Assembly: GCF_006937785.1 (NCBI RefSeq)
Contig: NZ_SJEE01000014.1
Coordinates: 1 to 64,000, forward strand
From: Pseudanabaena sp. UWO311
GTDB taxonomy: Bacteria > Cyanobacteriota > Cyanobacteriia > Pseudanabaenales > Pseudanabaenaceae
Direction: 5' to 3'
DNA length: 64,000 nt
Part shown: piece after piece, positions 15,485 to 24,277 of the stretch
Numbering within the stretch: position 1 is the first letter of the stretch
Layout: the number at the start of each line of letters is the position of its first letter
The notes under the pieces: generated by a model
The model's input: only the letters and a program-made list of their open reading frames with translations
The model's database searches: none
What the model was told of the DNA's origin: nothing
Translations under genes and position numbers: made by a program

Positions 15485-17626
15485 TTACGACAAGACAGAG
15501 GCAACAACCCGAAAACCGGCCTTGATGACCACCCCGTCATCCGCGTGCCACCTACGACGATGCGCAGAACGACAACTGAACGCATAGTATTTAAAAGAAC
15601 CACCACGGAGAAGCCTTTGACCCTGTTCACCGCCATCTAGCCAAGCAGAGCCATCTTGTGGGATTCCATTATAGTTTTCATGCCAGATATCTTCGCACCA
15701 TTCCCACACATTACCATGCATTTGATATAAACCCCATGCATTTGGTGAGAAGCTCTCAACATTAACAGTCTTTTGGCGATATTCTCCTTTTGGCGCATCA
15801 CCATAAGGAGCATTACCGTCATAGTTAACTAGATCAGGAGTAATCGTCTCGCCAAAATGAAAAGGAGTAGTTGTGCCAGCACGACAAGCATATTCCCATT
15901 CAGTTTCACTAGGCAATCTAATCGATTTTCCTGTTTTCTCCGAAGCTTTCTTGCAGAATTCTTTAGCATCATCCCACGAAACGCCTACCACTGGCTGGCT
16001 ATCATATTGTTTTGATGGCTTCGTTCCCATTATCGCTTGCCACTGAGCATTAGTGACAGTATATTTCCCCATCCAAAACTCTTTCAAAGTTGCTTCATGG
16101 ATAGGCTGTTCAGTGGAATATTCATTGCTTCCCATCATGAATTTCCCCGTAGGAATCCGCACCAGAACTAGAGTTACGCCATTGGCTAGATTTTCTCGAA
16201 TATATTGCGCTTTTCCTTTTTTACGCTCTAACTCAACTTTAGTTTTCGTGCCAAGCCCCAGAAAACCACTACTTTCTTTAACCAAACGGACTTTGAGAAT
16301 TTCAAATTCAAATTCTGGTTGAACAGGTTTACTCTTGCGTTCAGCTTCCTCTCGTTGACGTTTTCGCCGCTCTTCCTCTTCAGCTTGTCTTTTCAATTGC
16401 TCCAATAGAGAAAGCCGATCCTGTTCTTGCTTCTGCCTCTCCGCTGCTGCGACTTGTTGCAATCTCAATTGTTCAGACTCTTCTTGCTGCCGATTCAATC
16501 TTGCAGCCTCAGCAACCTTTTTCTGTTGATCCTCAAACAATCGATCATGTTCAGTCTGTCTTGGTTCAAAAATGCGTTCCTTAACTTCTTTAATATCATT
16601 TGGACGCAGACCAAAATCAATCTCGCAATTCTCTATTTCTAATTGTGTGATTTCGCTAAAGGGAAACTCATGTTTAATCGTTTCCTTAATAAGACTTTCA
16701 TAGGCTTTGAGGTTGTTGTCATATTCTATAAAAGGTTTTAAAATTTCTTGTTCAATCTCTAGAGCATCAGTCTCAACGATTTTATATTTGAGCTTTGCAT
16801 TAATGATTAACTGACGAGTAGCGGGAAATATTTTACCGTTTCGGAAAGAAATAATTTTAGTAATTTCCTTCCGAAACTTAAGCTTGGGATCATCTTGAGC
16901 AGCCCTTGCTAATACGATCCGATGTCCCTCTTTTACTGGATAAAACTCTGGCGACATATTATTATTCGCACTCTTCACCTTATCCCGCACATACTCATAC
17001 AACTCATCCACCGATACATGCCCATCATCATCTCGATCCGCCGCACCTGTCCGCAATCCTTCTACCAAAAAATGCGTATAGAGCGACAACTCAAAACCCT
17101 CTTGCTCAAACGCATATTGAGTCGAATCCGAAGCCGTCAAAATCGCCCGACCTTCACCACCCAACTTCGGCAACAGATTCGCCATCCCAATATCTTTTGC
17201 CGTCATTCCCGTAGGAAACGCCCCACTATGGCAACAGTCCAAAATCACTACTTGACGCTTAGATCGGCTCTGATTCATCAAACTGTGGACATAAGTTGAT
17301 GAAACTGCTGTTGGCGGCAAAGCATCCTTGCGCGTTTTTGTCCCTGTAAAATAAAAATCATTCCGACTGTCAGTCACCCCATGTCCAGAAAAATACAAAA
17401 GCAACAAATCATCAGTTTTACGATTAGCGAATAGATCGTAAATCGCTGACTCGATCGCCCCTTTCTCTGCATCCACCAATACCGCCACATCCAACTCCGC
17501 AAAGCCACCAATTTCAGGATTAACCAAAACTTGCCGCAGAGCCTCAACATCCTTCGCTGCACTAGGCAAAGGCTTAAGATCGACGGTGTAATTACTAACC
17601 CCAACTAGCAATGCATATCGTCCCAT
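15485..17626 (-). CDS. Orthocaspase with C-terminal FGE/C-type-lectin domain
   Basis: 713 aa. Residues 1 to about 240 are a caspase-fold (C14) domain with the dyad H82 (YFSGHGV) and C132 (LDCCHSGAF); bacterial members cut after Arg or Lys. About 370-450 is a charged coiled coil (EERRKRQREEAERK). About 475-710 is a formylglycine-enzyme-like C-type-lectin domain (IPTGKFMMGS, TNAQWQAIMG, LPSETEWEYACRAG, GNVWEWCED, LLRGGSF, CRSAHR, GFRVV). Only one late Cys is present, so true FGE catalysis is unlikely and ligand binding more likely. The last 40 codons resemble a retroelement-diversified variable region. Its ATG overlaps the stop of the EACC1 gene (TAATG), implying coupled translation. Confidence 0.88.
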   Translation of the reverse strand: MGRYALLVGVSNYTVDLKPLPSAAKDVEALRQVLVNPEIGGFAELDVAVLVDAEKGAIESAIYDLFANRKTDDLLLLYFSGHGVTDSRNDFYFTGTKTRKDALPPTAVSSTYVHSLMNQSRSKRQVVILDCCHSGAFPTGMTAKDIGMANLLPKLGGEGRAILTASDSTQYAFEQEGFELSLYTHFLVEGLRTGAADRDDDGHVSVDELYEYVRDKVKSANNNMSPEFYPVKEGHRIVLARAAQDDPKLKFRKEITKIISFRNGKIFPATRQLIINAKLKYKIVETDALEIEQEILKPFIEYDNNLKAYESLIKETIKHEFPFSEITQLEIENCEIDFGLRPNDIKEVKERIFEPRQTEHDRLFEDQQKKVAEAARLNRQQEESEQLRLQQVAAAERQKQEQDRLSLLEQLKRQAEEEERRKRQREEAERKSKPVQPEFEFEILKVRLVKESSGFLGLGTKTKVELERKKGKAQYIRENLANGVTLVLVRIPTGKFMMGSNEYSTEQPIHEATLKEFWMGKYTVTNAQWQAIMGTKPSKQYDSQPVVGVSWDDAKEFCKKASEKTGKSIRLPSETEWEYACRAGTTTPFHFGETITPDLVNYDGNAPYGDAPKGEYRQKTVNVESFSPNAWGLYQMHGNVWEWCEDIWHENYNGIPQDGSAWLDGGEQGQRLLRGGSFKYYAFSCRSAHRRRWHADDGVVIKAGFRVVASVLS
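15490..15610 (-). other. Candidate DGR variable region (VR) in the caspase gene
   Basis: Read on the minus strand, constant-looking islands RGGSF, CRSA.R and GFRVV flank codons such as CAT CGT CGT AGG TGG CAC GCG GAT GAC GGG GTG GTC ATC AAG GCC. These are more GC-rich and more heterogeneous than the rest of the gene, as expected if template AAC/AAT-type codons had been adenine-mutagenised. The stop and a pyrimidine tract follow directly. No template repeat or reverse transcriptase is in the window, so any such element would act from elsewhere. Confidence 0.45.
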
Positions 17627-17982
17627 TATGCAGCCTCAATAAATTCCTTAGCCTTCTGCATCGCAAACTCCAACTCTTCGCGGCTACTAGCACTCACCTT
17701 CAGTTTCTTGCCATTGCCCTCCACCTCAAACGAGATCGGCTTATTACCAAGGCGATCGCCTAAAAAGCCCAAAACTTTTTTCGCATTCGCCACACTCACT
17801 TCCGCCATCAGCACTCCCACCAAAAAAGCACCACCGCTCTTATTGCCATCTGGTGGATTGGGGTCACGCACACGGTCTACTGCATCAATATCACTACGAT
17901 CACTTAATTCTTCCAGCAACCTTACTACCTCATCATCTCGCTCTTCACTCTTCAAGTCTGGATCGGTAAAGGTAATCGTCAA
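17626..17982 (-). CDS. EACC1-type effector-associated component
   Basis: 118 aa. It resembles the effector-associated constant component 1 (EACC1) family known beside caspase, trypsin-like and other effector genes in predicted biological-conflict systems: an N-terminal beta strand (MTITFTDPDL), a helix (VVRLLEELSDRSDI), a PPDGNKSGG glycine stretch, a second helix, and a beta-beta-alpha end (ISFEVEGNGKKLKVSASSREELEFAM). The biochemical role is unknown; it may regulate or recruit the effector. It is the upstream gene of a two-gene unit with the orthocaspase, with TAATG overlap. Confidence 0.75.
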   Translation of the reverse strand: MTITFTDPDLKSEERDDEVVRLLEELSDRSDIDAVDRVRDPNPPDGNKSGGAFLVGVLMAEVSVANAKKVLGFLGDRLGNKPISFEVEGNGKKLKVSASSREELEFAMQKAKEFIEAA

Positions 17983-18080
17983 AGCGATCGTGCCAGTATT
18001 GTTCTCAGAGTTAATAACTTCAGTAGATTTTTATTGATTGGCGATTATTCTATAATATTTCGTAAAATCCACAAAGACGC

Positions 18081-18773
18081 ATGAAATGGTTTGACAGCCT
18101 AGCCAACACAATTACCAACTCTCTTTGGCAAGCAAGCTGTCCATTGTGCAAACGCCCTAGCGATCGCATTTTATGCAAAGACTGCGATCGCCAAATAGCC
18201 GCCTATCAATCACCAGATTTTTTGCAAAAAGATTACCCCATTACACCAGAGATTCCGCTTTATAGTTGGGGGATTTATGACGGCGCATTAAAACGGGCGA
18301 TCGCCGCTTGCAAATATGACAATCATCCTGAAATTATGGAAGCGATCGCTGAAAAAATTGCCGACACATGGAAGCGATCGGCAAATACTAAAACCCCAAG
18401 TTTAAAAAAAATTTCCGTAATTCCCATTCCCCTTCATGCAAACAAATTAAAATCGCGAGGCTTTAACCAAGCAGAACTGATGGCACGTCGTTTTTGTGAT
18501 TTGACAGCAATGACATGTAAACCGCAATTGTTGCGGCGAGACAAGGATACTAAGGCGCAAATGCAAACCAAGAGCAAACAAGAACGTGAAGAGAATTTAT
18601 CTAAAGCTTTTACAGTTCCGTTAAACCAACAGTCCAAGCCCCAAGATGTAATTCTATTTGATGATATTTATACGACTGGCGCAACTATCCGCGAAGCGAT
18701 CGCCACTCTCGCCGCCAATAACATCAAAGTAAAAGGAGTTATCGTCCTAGCTCGTCCCCAATTCAAAAGCTAA
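18081..18773 (+). CDS. comF: ComF-family phosphoribosyltransferase-like protein
   Basis: 230 aa. The N-terminus holds a zinc-ribbon-like CPLC and CKDC (Cys pairs 15 residues apart). The C-terminal half has the PRPP-binding signature VILFDDIYTTGAT, so the fold is type-I phosphoribosyltransferase. ComFC homologues are required for natural transformation, probably helping DNA through the inner membrane or its handling. It is divergent from EACC1 and nearly touches the convergent DUF1825 gene. Its 3' end shows short repeats of GCTAAAAGCTAATA. Confidence 0.85.
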   Translation: MKWFDSLANTITNSLWQASCPLCKRPSDRILCKDCDRQIAAYQSPDFLQKDYPITPEIPLYSWGIYDGALKRAIAACKYDNHPEIMEAIAEKIADTWKRSANTKTPSLKKISVIPIPLHANKLKSRGFNQAELMARRFCDLTAMTCKPQLLRRDKDTKAQMQTKSKQEREENLSKAFTVPLNQQSKPQDVILFDDIYTTGATIREAIATLAANNIKVKGVIVLARPQFKS

Positions 18774-18790
18774 AAGCTAATAGCTAAAAG

Positions 18791-19114
18791 CTAATTATGA
18801 GGTTCAAGTTCAGATTTCATTTTTTCGAGCGTAATATTCATCTGCTCAAACATTTGCTGAGGCGTGATCCCAAAATTACCTAACTGATTTTCCAATTGCT
18901 TTAGGGTCATCTGCGCCATAAAATCATCGGACAGCTCAAATCGTTTCATAAAAATCTTATAACGATCCATCATCTCTTCCATTTTTTCGATAAAGAGAAT
19001 TTTACCCTCGCGATCAAACTTGCCATAACTACCGCCAAGCTGAGTTAGAGCTTGATAATCTTGAAATAGATTACGAGCCTCGTGTTGAACGATTTCAGAA
19101 TCAAAAAATGCCAT
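18791..19114 (-). CDS. DUF1825 family protein
   Basis: 107 aa, matching the cyanobacteria-specific DUF1825 (PF08855) over its full length: MAFFDSEIVQHEA, LTQLGGSYGKFDREGK, MDRYKIFMKRFELSDDFMAQ, FGITPQQMFEQM. All-helical and cytosolic in appearance, function unknown. It is conserved in most cyanobacteria and thus part of the lineage core. It is convergent with comF, 17 bp apart. Confidence 0.88.
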   Translation of the reverse strand: MAFFDSEIVQHEARNLFQDYQALTQLGGSYGKFDREGKILFIEKMEEMMDRYKIFMKRFELSDDFMAQMTLKQLENQLGNFGITPQQMFEQMNITLEKMKSELEPHN

Positions 19115-19205
19115 TTTATTGCTCTGCTTTCTTTACATCTATTCTAATTTTACAATCTAGGTCAACTTTACAGAAGTTAACTGAAGTGGAGATATCCACC
19201 CTTAC

Positions 19206-19234
19206 AAAAAAGTCGCGCCGTGCGCGACTTTTTT
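19206..19234. terminator. Hairpin terminator
   Basis: AAAAAAGTCGCGC - CGT - GCGCGACTTTTTT, a 13-bp stem. It lies 4 bp downstream (minus strand) of the gene ending at 19238, with a T run on either strand. Confidence 0.8.
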
Positions 19235-19237
19235 GGA

Positions 19238-19501
19238 TTAAGTCATGATTGGAACAGCGCGATCGCGTTTTCGCGGCAAAAATCTAACTGAAACTCGCTT
19301 TAGTCCAACCTGAGATTCAAGCTCATGAACGTAGTCTACTGCTTCACCTTTATGTTCACGGTCATCAAGAGCTTCGAGTAAACTCAAAATCTCGGTATCC
19401 AAGCCTGGCTGACCGATGAATAAGTGCATTAGGGTTTCGCAATTATCATCGTCAGGATAGATCGGAATATAGTAAATGTAAGGGGTTTCCATAATCTCCA
19501 T
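19238..19501 (-). CDS. Hypothetical acidic protein
   Basis: Not recognised. About 87 aa from ATG 19501; ATG 19492 has a better site (GGAG four bases upstream), and the frame is open to 19525. The sequence is YIYYIPIYPDDDNCETLMHL, then FIGQPGLDTEILSLLEALDD, then a basic end (RFLPRKRDRAVPIMT). No signal peptide. It has its own terminator at 19206-19234 and lies upstream of DUF1825 on the same strand. Confidence 0.55.
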   Translation of the reverse strand: MEIMETPYIYYIPIYPDDDNCETLMHLFIGQPGLDTEILSLLEALDDREHKGEAVDYVHELESQVGLKRVSVRFLPRKRDRAVPIMT

Positions 19502-19814
19502 AGTACTGCGTAGATTTAGACACACTTTAAATAATCTAAATTTTTGTAAATCTTAGATCGAAGTTATGGCAGTTAAGCCAACTGCAACAAACATACAACA
19601 TTGCATTAAAGCGTAAACTAGAAAACTACAATAGATATACAAATACACGCCAAATCAGCAAAGGCGATCTCCATACAGCAATTTATGATCATCTAAATCA
19701 TAATAAATTCTTAAAAAATGTTGCAAAGCAAAGCTTTTAAAGAATTTATTGATTCGGGTTTGCAATCAAAGTGCTGTCGGTTGCCTAAGCAAACAAAGTG
19801 CGATTCATTTAATC

Positions 19815-20987
19815 ATGCTCAACCCAGACCCAAATTCCATTCAACTCACCCAAGATGACTACGAGCGCTACTCGCGTCATCTGATCTTGCCTGAGGTTGG
19901 CGTAGAGGGACAAAAAAGACTCAAGGCTGCCAGCGTACTCTGTATCGGCACGGGCGGCTTGGGTTCCCCTTTATTGTTATATCTCGCTGCCGCAGGTGTC
20001 GGACGCATTGGTATCGTGGACTTCGATGTGGTGGACACATCTAACCTCCAGCGTCAAGTCATTCATAGCACTAGCTCAGTCGGTAAACCGAAGATCGAAT
20101 CCGCAAAGGCGCGAATCTTAGAAATCAACCCTTATTGTCAGATTGATCTATATAACACCCATTTATCTTCAGCCAATGCGCTGGAGATCATGGCTCCCTA
20201 CGACATCGTTGTCGATGGTACGGATAACTTCCCCACACGCTACCTTGTCAATGATGCCTGTGTATTATTAAACAAGCCTAATGTCTACGGCTCAATTTTC
20301 CGCTTTGAAGGACAGGCAACTGTCTTTAATTATGAAGGTGGCCCCAACTATCGCGATCTCTACCCAGAGCCACCACCTCCAGGATTAGTGCCCTCCTGCG
20401 CCGAAGGCGGCGTTTTAGGTATTCTGCCTGGAATCATTGGTGTAATCCAAGCTACTGAGACTGTCAAAATCATTCTTGGACAGGGAAATACTTTGAGCGG
20501 ACGTTTGTTACTTTACGATGCCCTCAAGATGACCTTCCGAGAGCTAAAGCTCCGTCCAAACCCAGTCCGTCCTGTAATCGAAGAATTGATTGATTACCAG
20601 ATGTTCTGCGGTATTCCCCAACAACAAGCAAACGAAATGGAAGCACAACAGGCGATCGCCGAAATTACTGTTACCGAACTTAAAGCAATCATTGACGCTG
20701 GCGCTGAAGACTATGTGATCATTGATGTTCGTAACCCCAACGAGTGGGAAATTGGCAAAATTCCTAACACAGTTCTAGTACCTTTACCAGAAATTGAAAA
20801 TGGCAATGGTGTAGAGAAAGTTAAGGCTTTGCTAAATGGACATAAGTTAATCGCCCATTGCAAAATGGGTGGGCGATCGATGAAGGCTTTGGGCATTCTC
20901 AAGCAAGCTGGTATTGACGGGATCAATGTACAGGGCGGCATTAATGCTTGGAGCGATCAAATCGATCCTTCAATTCCCAAATATTAA
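19815..20987 (+). CDS. ThiF/MoeB-type adenylyltransferase with rhodanese domain
   Basis: 390 aa. The E1-like domain (1 to about 265) shows RYSRHLILPEVG, the ATP loop GTGGLGSPLLLYL, and D-N-LQRQ. The motif LVPSCAEGGVLG carries the conserved cysteine. The C-terminal rhodanese domain (about 285-385) has an active Cys in HCKMGGRS. Such fusions activate ubiquitin-like sulfur carriers (MoaD, ThiS, tRNA thiolation) by adenylation and sulfur transfer. The same pathway links to moaA at 1.6 kb, but it is not in an operon with it. The frame is open from 19749; ATG 19815 fits the family start (TQDDYERYSRH). Confidence 0.9.
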   Translation: MLNPDPNSIQLTQDDYERYSRHLILPEVGVEGQKRLKAASVLCIGTGGLGSPLLLYLAAAGVGRIGIVDFDVVDTSNLQRQVIHSTSSVGKPKIESAKARILEINPYCQIDLYNTHLSSANALEIMAPYDIVVDGTDNFPTRYLVNDACVLLNKPNVYGSIFRFEGQATVFNYEGGPNYRDLYPEPPPPGLVPSCAEGGVLGILPGIIGVIQATETVKIILGQGNTLSGRLLLYDALKMTFRELKLRPNPVRPVIEELIDYQMFCGIPQQQANEMEAQQAIAEITVTELKAIIDAGAEDYVIIDVRNPNEWEIGKIPNTVLVPLPEIENGNGVEKVKALLNGHKLIAHCKMGGRSMKALGILKQAGIDGINVQGGINAWSDQIDPSIPKY

Positions 20988-21150
20988 CTGATTTCGCGCG
21001 GAACGAATTCCTCTAATAGCCGAGGTTTAGGGCTGGCACGGGGGCGCAGCCCCTACAAGTCACAAATTCTCAGGTAGGGGCAATCCCCCCGTGGTTGCCC
21101 TGCCATGCTAGTAGCAAGAGATTTATAATCTACGTTTTAAGGAAAATCAG
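20988..21150. mobile_element. MITE copy B, inverted relative to copy A
   Basis: 163 bp with decayed ends CTGATTT/AAATCAG. The core GGTTTAGGGCTGGCACGGGG ... GGGGCAATCCCCCCGTGGTT matches the reverse complement of copy A (14500-14663) along its length, and both are about 163 bp. It begins 1 bp after the stop of the ThiF gene. Its ends are more diverged, suggesting an older insertion. Confidence 0.7.
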
Positions 21151-21152
21151 AT

Positions 21153-21203
21153 TTTAAACCGATAAAGAAAGGGCGCTGAGCGCCCTTTCTTTATCGGTTT
21201 AAA
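21153..21203. terminator. 24-bp palindromic terminator overlapping livM 3' end
   Basis: Arms 21153-21176 and 21180-21203 are perfect (core AAAGAAAGGGCGC, loop TGA). The right arm contains the last codons (TLNR) and stop of the minus-strand permease gene (ending at 21191), so coding and termination functions share bases. Confidence 0.8.
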
Positions 21204-22087
21204 GTTAATTCTTTTTTATTACCTAAAATTCCCTGTGGTCGCCAGACCATTAGCAAAATTAAAGTAACACCAATCAGCATTAACTGAATTGCCTCAAACC
21301 TGCCACCATCAGCACGAATTTGTTCGGGCAGAAATCGAGGAAGAGCATTGTAAACCTGAAAAATCACCGCACCGAGAATTACGCCAAGATTATTACCTGC
21401 GCCACCAATGGTAACAATCGTCCATGCTTGGAACGTAATCAGGGGAATAAAATTATCGGGATAAACTGTGGTTAATTGCCAAGCGTAAAATGCTCCCGCT
21501 AAACCACCGATCGCACCACCGATCGCAAATGCTTGGAGTTTGTACCAAAATACATTTTTGCCCAGTGCCTTGGCAACTTCCTCATCTTCCCGAATTGCCT
21601 TTAGCACCCGTCCCCAAGGCGATCTCACGAGCCACTCTAAGCGCCAGTACACTACAGCCACGACCACCAATAGCAAAGCAGCTAACACAAAAGAATAATA
21701 TTGCCGTGAGACGAGATTAACCAATGGCAGTGGGAAATCCTGAACGCCCCTTGTACCTTTGGTCAGCCATTCTTCATTGTTGACAAATAGACGCACCATT
21801 TCGGACACGCCGATGCTAACGATCCCTAGATAGTCTTCACGCAATTTTAAGGCGGTGCTGCCGATAACTATGCCCAGCAACCCTGCGATCGCTGCTGCGA
21901 TCAGAAAAGCAAGGAACCAAGGCACACCATTGAGACTGAGCAACACCGTTGTATATGCCCCAACCGTCATAAACGCCACATGACCAAAGTTAACTAAACC
22001 TGCAAATCCCCATTGCAGATTTAGCCCCAGACTAAACAAAGCAAAGATTGCCGCGTTAATGAAAAGTGTTGAGATGTATTCGATCAT
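21191..22087 (-). CDS. livM: Branched-chain amino acid ABC transporter permease (LivM-type)
   Basis: 298 aa, multi-spanning. LivM/BPD_transp_2 features are GLNLQWGFAGLVNFGHVAF at about 20-40, the paired YLGIVSIGVSEMVRLF, the EAA-like cytoplasmic loop SPWGRVLKAIREDEEVAKALG, AIGGAIGGLAGAFYA and TIVTIGGAGNNLGVILGA. It would import branched-chain or other hydrophobic amino acids, or act within a Nat-type cyanobacterial system. No ATPase, binding protein or second permease is adjacent in this window, so partners must lie elsewhere. It is divergent from the kinase gene, with an imperfect palindrome (22104-22144) between them. Confidence 0.85.
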   Translation of the reverse strand: MIEYISTLFINAAIFALFSLGLNLQWGFAGLVNFGHVAFMTVGAYTTVLLSLNGVPWFLAFLIAAAIAGLLGIVIGSTALKLREDYLGIVSIGVSEMVRLFVNNEEWLTKGTRGVQDFPLPLVNLVSRQYYSFVLAALLLVVVAVVYWRLEWLVRSPWGRVLKAIREDEEVAKALGKNVFWYKLQAFAIGGAIGGLAGAFYAWQLTTVYPDNFIPLITFQAWTIVTIGGAGNNLGVILGAVIFQVYNALPRFLPEQIRADGGRFEAIQLMLIGVTLILLMVWRPQGILGNKKELTLNR

Positions 22088-22103
22088 AAATAAATTTACC
22101 CAG

Positions 22104-22144
22104 CCATAGAATTAGGGCATGTAAAACATCCCTTAATTCTATGG
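22104..22144. other. Imperfect palindrome in the livM-kinase divergent gap
   Basis: CCATAGAATTAGGG and CCCTTAATTCTATGG pair around a 12-nt loop with one bulge. It is about 17 bp from the livM ATG and 63 bp from the kinase ATG, so it could be an operator or leader hairpin for either gene. Confidence 0.35.
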
Positions 22145-22207
22145 GTTTGCTATAAATTGACTGCGCTAGCGATATAGTAAGTCTAGACTGGTACGCTTGA
22201 AAACACC

Positions 22208-24223
22208 ATGAGTCTATGCATTAATCCTACTTGCCCTATCCCAGATCACCCTGATAATGATAAGTACCCAACTTGTCAAGGATGCGGCTCTGAATTATTG
22301 ATTGATGGTTGTTATACGGTCACTAAACTATTAAGTGATTCTGGTGGCTTCGGCATGATCTATGAAGCTACCGATCGCGCAGGCAATCCCAAAATCCTCA
22401 AGATCCTTAAACAGGAATTGAATGAAGATAGTAAAGCTGTGTCGCTGTTTCAGCAAGAAGCTTTTGTCTTAGGACAAATAGAACATGCAGGCATACCCAA
22501 AATTGAGACCTATGTACATCACAATCTCGAAAATGGGACAATGCTGCATGGCATTATCATGCAAAAAATTGAGGGGCTAAACCTCGAACAATGGATCAAC
22601 CAGCGCGATCGCAAACCGATCGCACAAAAGCGGGCGATCACTTGGCTGCGGCAATTGGTGGAAATTCTCGCCTTAGTTCATCGCAACAAATATTTTCATC
22701 GCGATATTAAGCCCGCAAATATTATGTTGTCCCCTTCAGGACAGCTAGTTTTAATTGACTTCGGTACAGCTCGTGAAGCTACGCATACCTATCTTGCCAA
22801 GATTGGCGGTGTACAGGGCATTACGAGCATTTGCTCGGTGGGATATACAGCACCCGAACAGGAAAAAGGCTTTGCCGTCCCACAGTCCGATTTTTATGCT
22901 CTCGGCTGTACGATGATCCATTTGGTGACAGGAAAATATCCTCTCGATACTTACAATCCCGAGCGCGACACCTTTGAGTGGCGATCGCACGCGCCTGAAA
23001 TTTCGGACGAGTTAGCCGATTTAATTGATGCGCTGATTGCGCGTAAGCCCAGCGATCGCCCAATTAATTGTGACGCGATTTTAAAAGTTATCAGGGAAAT
23101 TGAACTAATTGATAAGCTTGCGCCAAACGATAAGAACAAAGCCAAGCGGAAATCAATTAAACAATCGATTAAAGACTCAACCCGCAAACCGACTTCACCG
23201 ATTTTATTAACTATATCGGTAATGATTGCTGCATTTGTAGGACTGGGCATCGGTACAGTGATTAAGGTTTCTACGATCGGCAATTTTGATGATTTTAGTA
23301 TTCAACTGCCAGTTTTCCAGAAAAAGCGCCTGACTCCGACAAAATTTTTGCAAAAACATAGTGATGCGGTTCAAAGCGTAGCGCTTAGTCCCGATGGCAA
23401 AATAATTGCTAGCGCTAGTGATGACGGAACCGTTAAGCTCTGGGAATTAGAAGGAGATAATACTAGTCCGATTAAGGAAATAAAAGATCAAGGCGGATGG
23501 GTACGAGCAGTAGTCTTTCTATCCAATCGCCAAATCATTACTGCTGGTCAAGATAAAAACATCAAAATCATCGATATAGCGACTGGGAAAGTAGTCAAAA
23601 CTCTGAGTGGTCATACAAATCTGATTAATAATTTGGCGATCGCCCCTGCGAGTGATCTACTAGTTAGCGGCAGCTATGACAATACGGTAAATCTCTGGCA
23701 AATCTCTACGGGCAAACTACTGCGATCGCTAACAGGACATACTGATAAAATTTGGGGGTTAGCCATTTCGCCCGATGGTAAGCAGGTTATCAGTGCCAGT
23801 CGCGACAAAACAGTACGCATTTGGGATGTGAAGACAGGCGAAAGCTTAAAAATTCTCGAACATCCATCAGGAGTTACCTGCGTATTAGTAACTCCTGATG
23901 GTAAGCGCGTAATTAGTGGCAATAGTGACAACTTAATTCGAGTATGGGATCTGGCTTCAGGTAAAAAGCTATTTGAATTAAGCGAACATAAAGATGCGAT
24001 TGGTGCGATCGCTATTACTAACGATGGTAAATATCTCTTTAGTGGCGGCAAAGACAGTCAAAATTCTATCCATTTATGGAATCTGCAAACGAAATCTCCC
24101 ATATGGAATTTGATTGGTCACACAGATTTGGTAACGTCTTTAGTGATTACTCCAGATAATCTCAAACTAATTAGCAGCAGCCAAGATAAAAATATTAATA
24201 TTTGGGAAATACCTGAACTTTGA
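22208..24223 (+). CDS. Ser/Thr protein kinase with WD40 repeats
   Basis: 671 aa. The N-terminus has four cysteines (C4, C9, C23, C26), a zinc-ribbon-like knob typical of a cyanobacterial kinase subgroup. The Hanks kinase domain follows: glycine loop LLSDSGGFGMIYE, catalytic HRDIKPAN (H164-R165-D166), DFGTAREA, and APEQ. A membrane segment is near 335-355. The rest is a WD40 propeller of about seven repeats (LSPDGKIIASASDDGTVKLW and similar), which would face the outside if the segment spans. It probably senses or scaffolds through the propeller and phosphorylates cytosolic targets. It leads the signalling block, 54 bp before the first FecR gene. Confidence 0.9.
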   Translation: MSLCINPTCPIPDHPDNDKYPTCQGCGSELLIDGCYTVTKLLSDSGGFGMIYEATDRAGNPKILKILKQELNEDSKAVSLFQQEAFVLGQIEHAGIPKIETYVHHNLENGTMLHGIIMQKIEGLNLEQWINQRDRKPIAQKRAITWLRQLVEILALVHRNKYFHRDIKPANIMLSPSGQLVLIDFGTAREATHTYLAKIGGVQGITSICSVGYTAPEQEKGFAVPQSDFYALGCTMIHLVTGKYPLDTYNPERDTFEWRSHAPEISDELADLIDALIARKPSDRPINCDAILKVIREIELIDKLAPNDKNKAKRKSIKQSIKDSTRKPTSPILLTISVMIAAFVGLGIGTVIKVSTIGNFDDFSIQLPVFQKKRLTPTKFLQKHSDAVQSVALSPDGKIIASASDDGTVKLWELEGDNTSPIKEIKDQGGWVRAVVFLSNRQIITAGQDKNIKIIDIATGKVVKTLSGHTNLINNLAIAPASDLLVSGSYDNTVNLWQISTGKLLRSLTGHTDKIWGLAISPDGKQVISASRDKTVRIWDVKTGESLKILEHPSGVTCVLVTPDGKRVISGNSDNLIRVWDLASGKKLFELSEHKDAIGAIAITNDGKYLFSGGKDSQNSIHLWNLQTKSPIWNLIGHTDLVTSLVITPDNLKLISSSQDKNINIWEIPEL

Positions 24224-24277
24224 GCAAGGGTAGTTTATATATAGAGAATTCTTAACAAATGGCAAAATGCGTAAAAA

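Noticed and set aside
15485-16100. Genuine formylglycine-generating activity of the caspase C-terminus
   Set aside because: The paired active-site cysteines of true FGE are not visible; only the CRSA cysteine remains.
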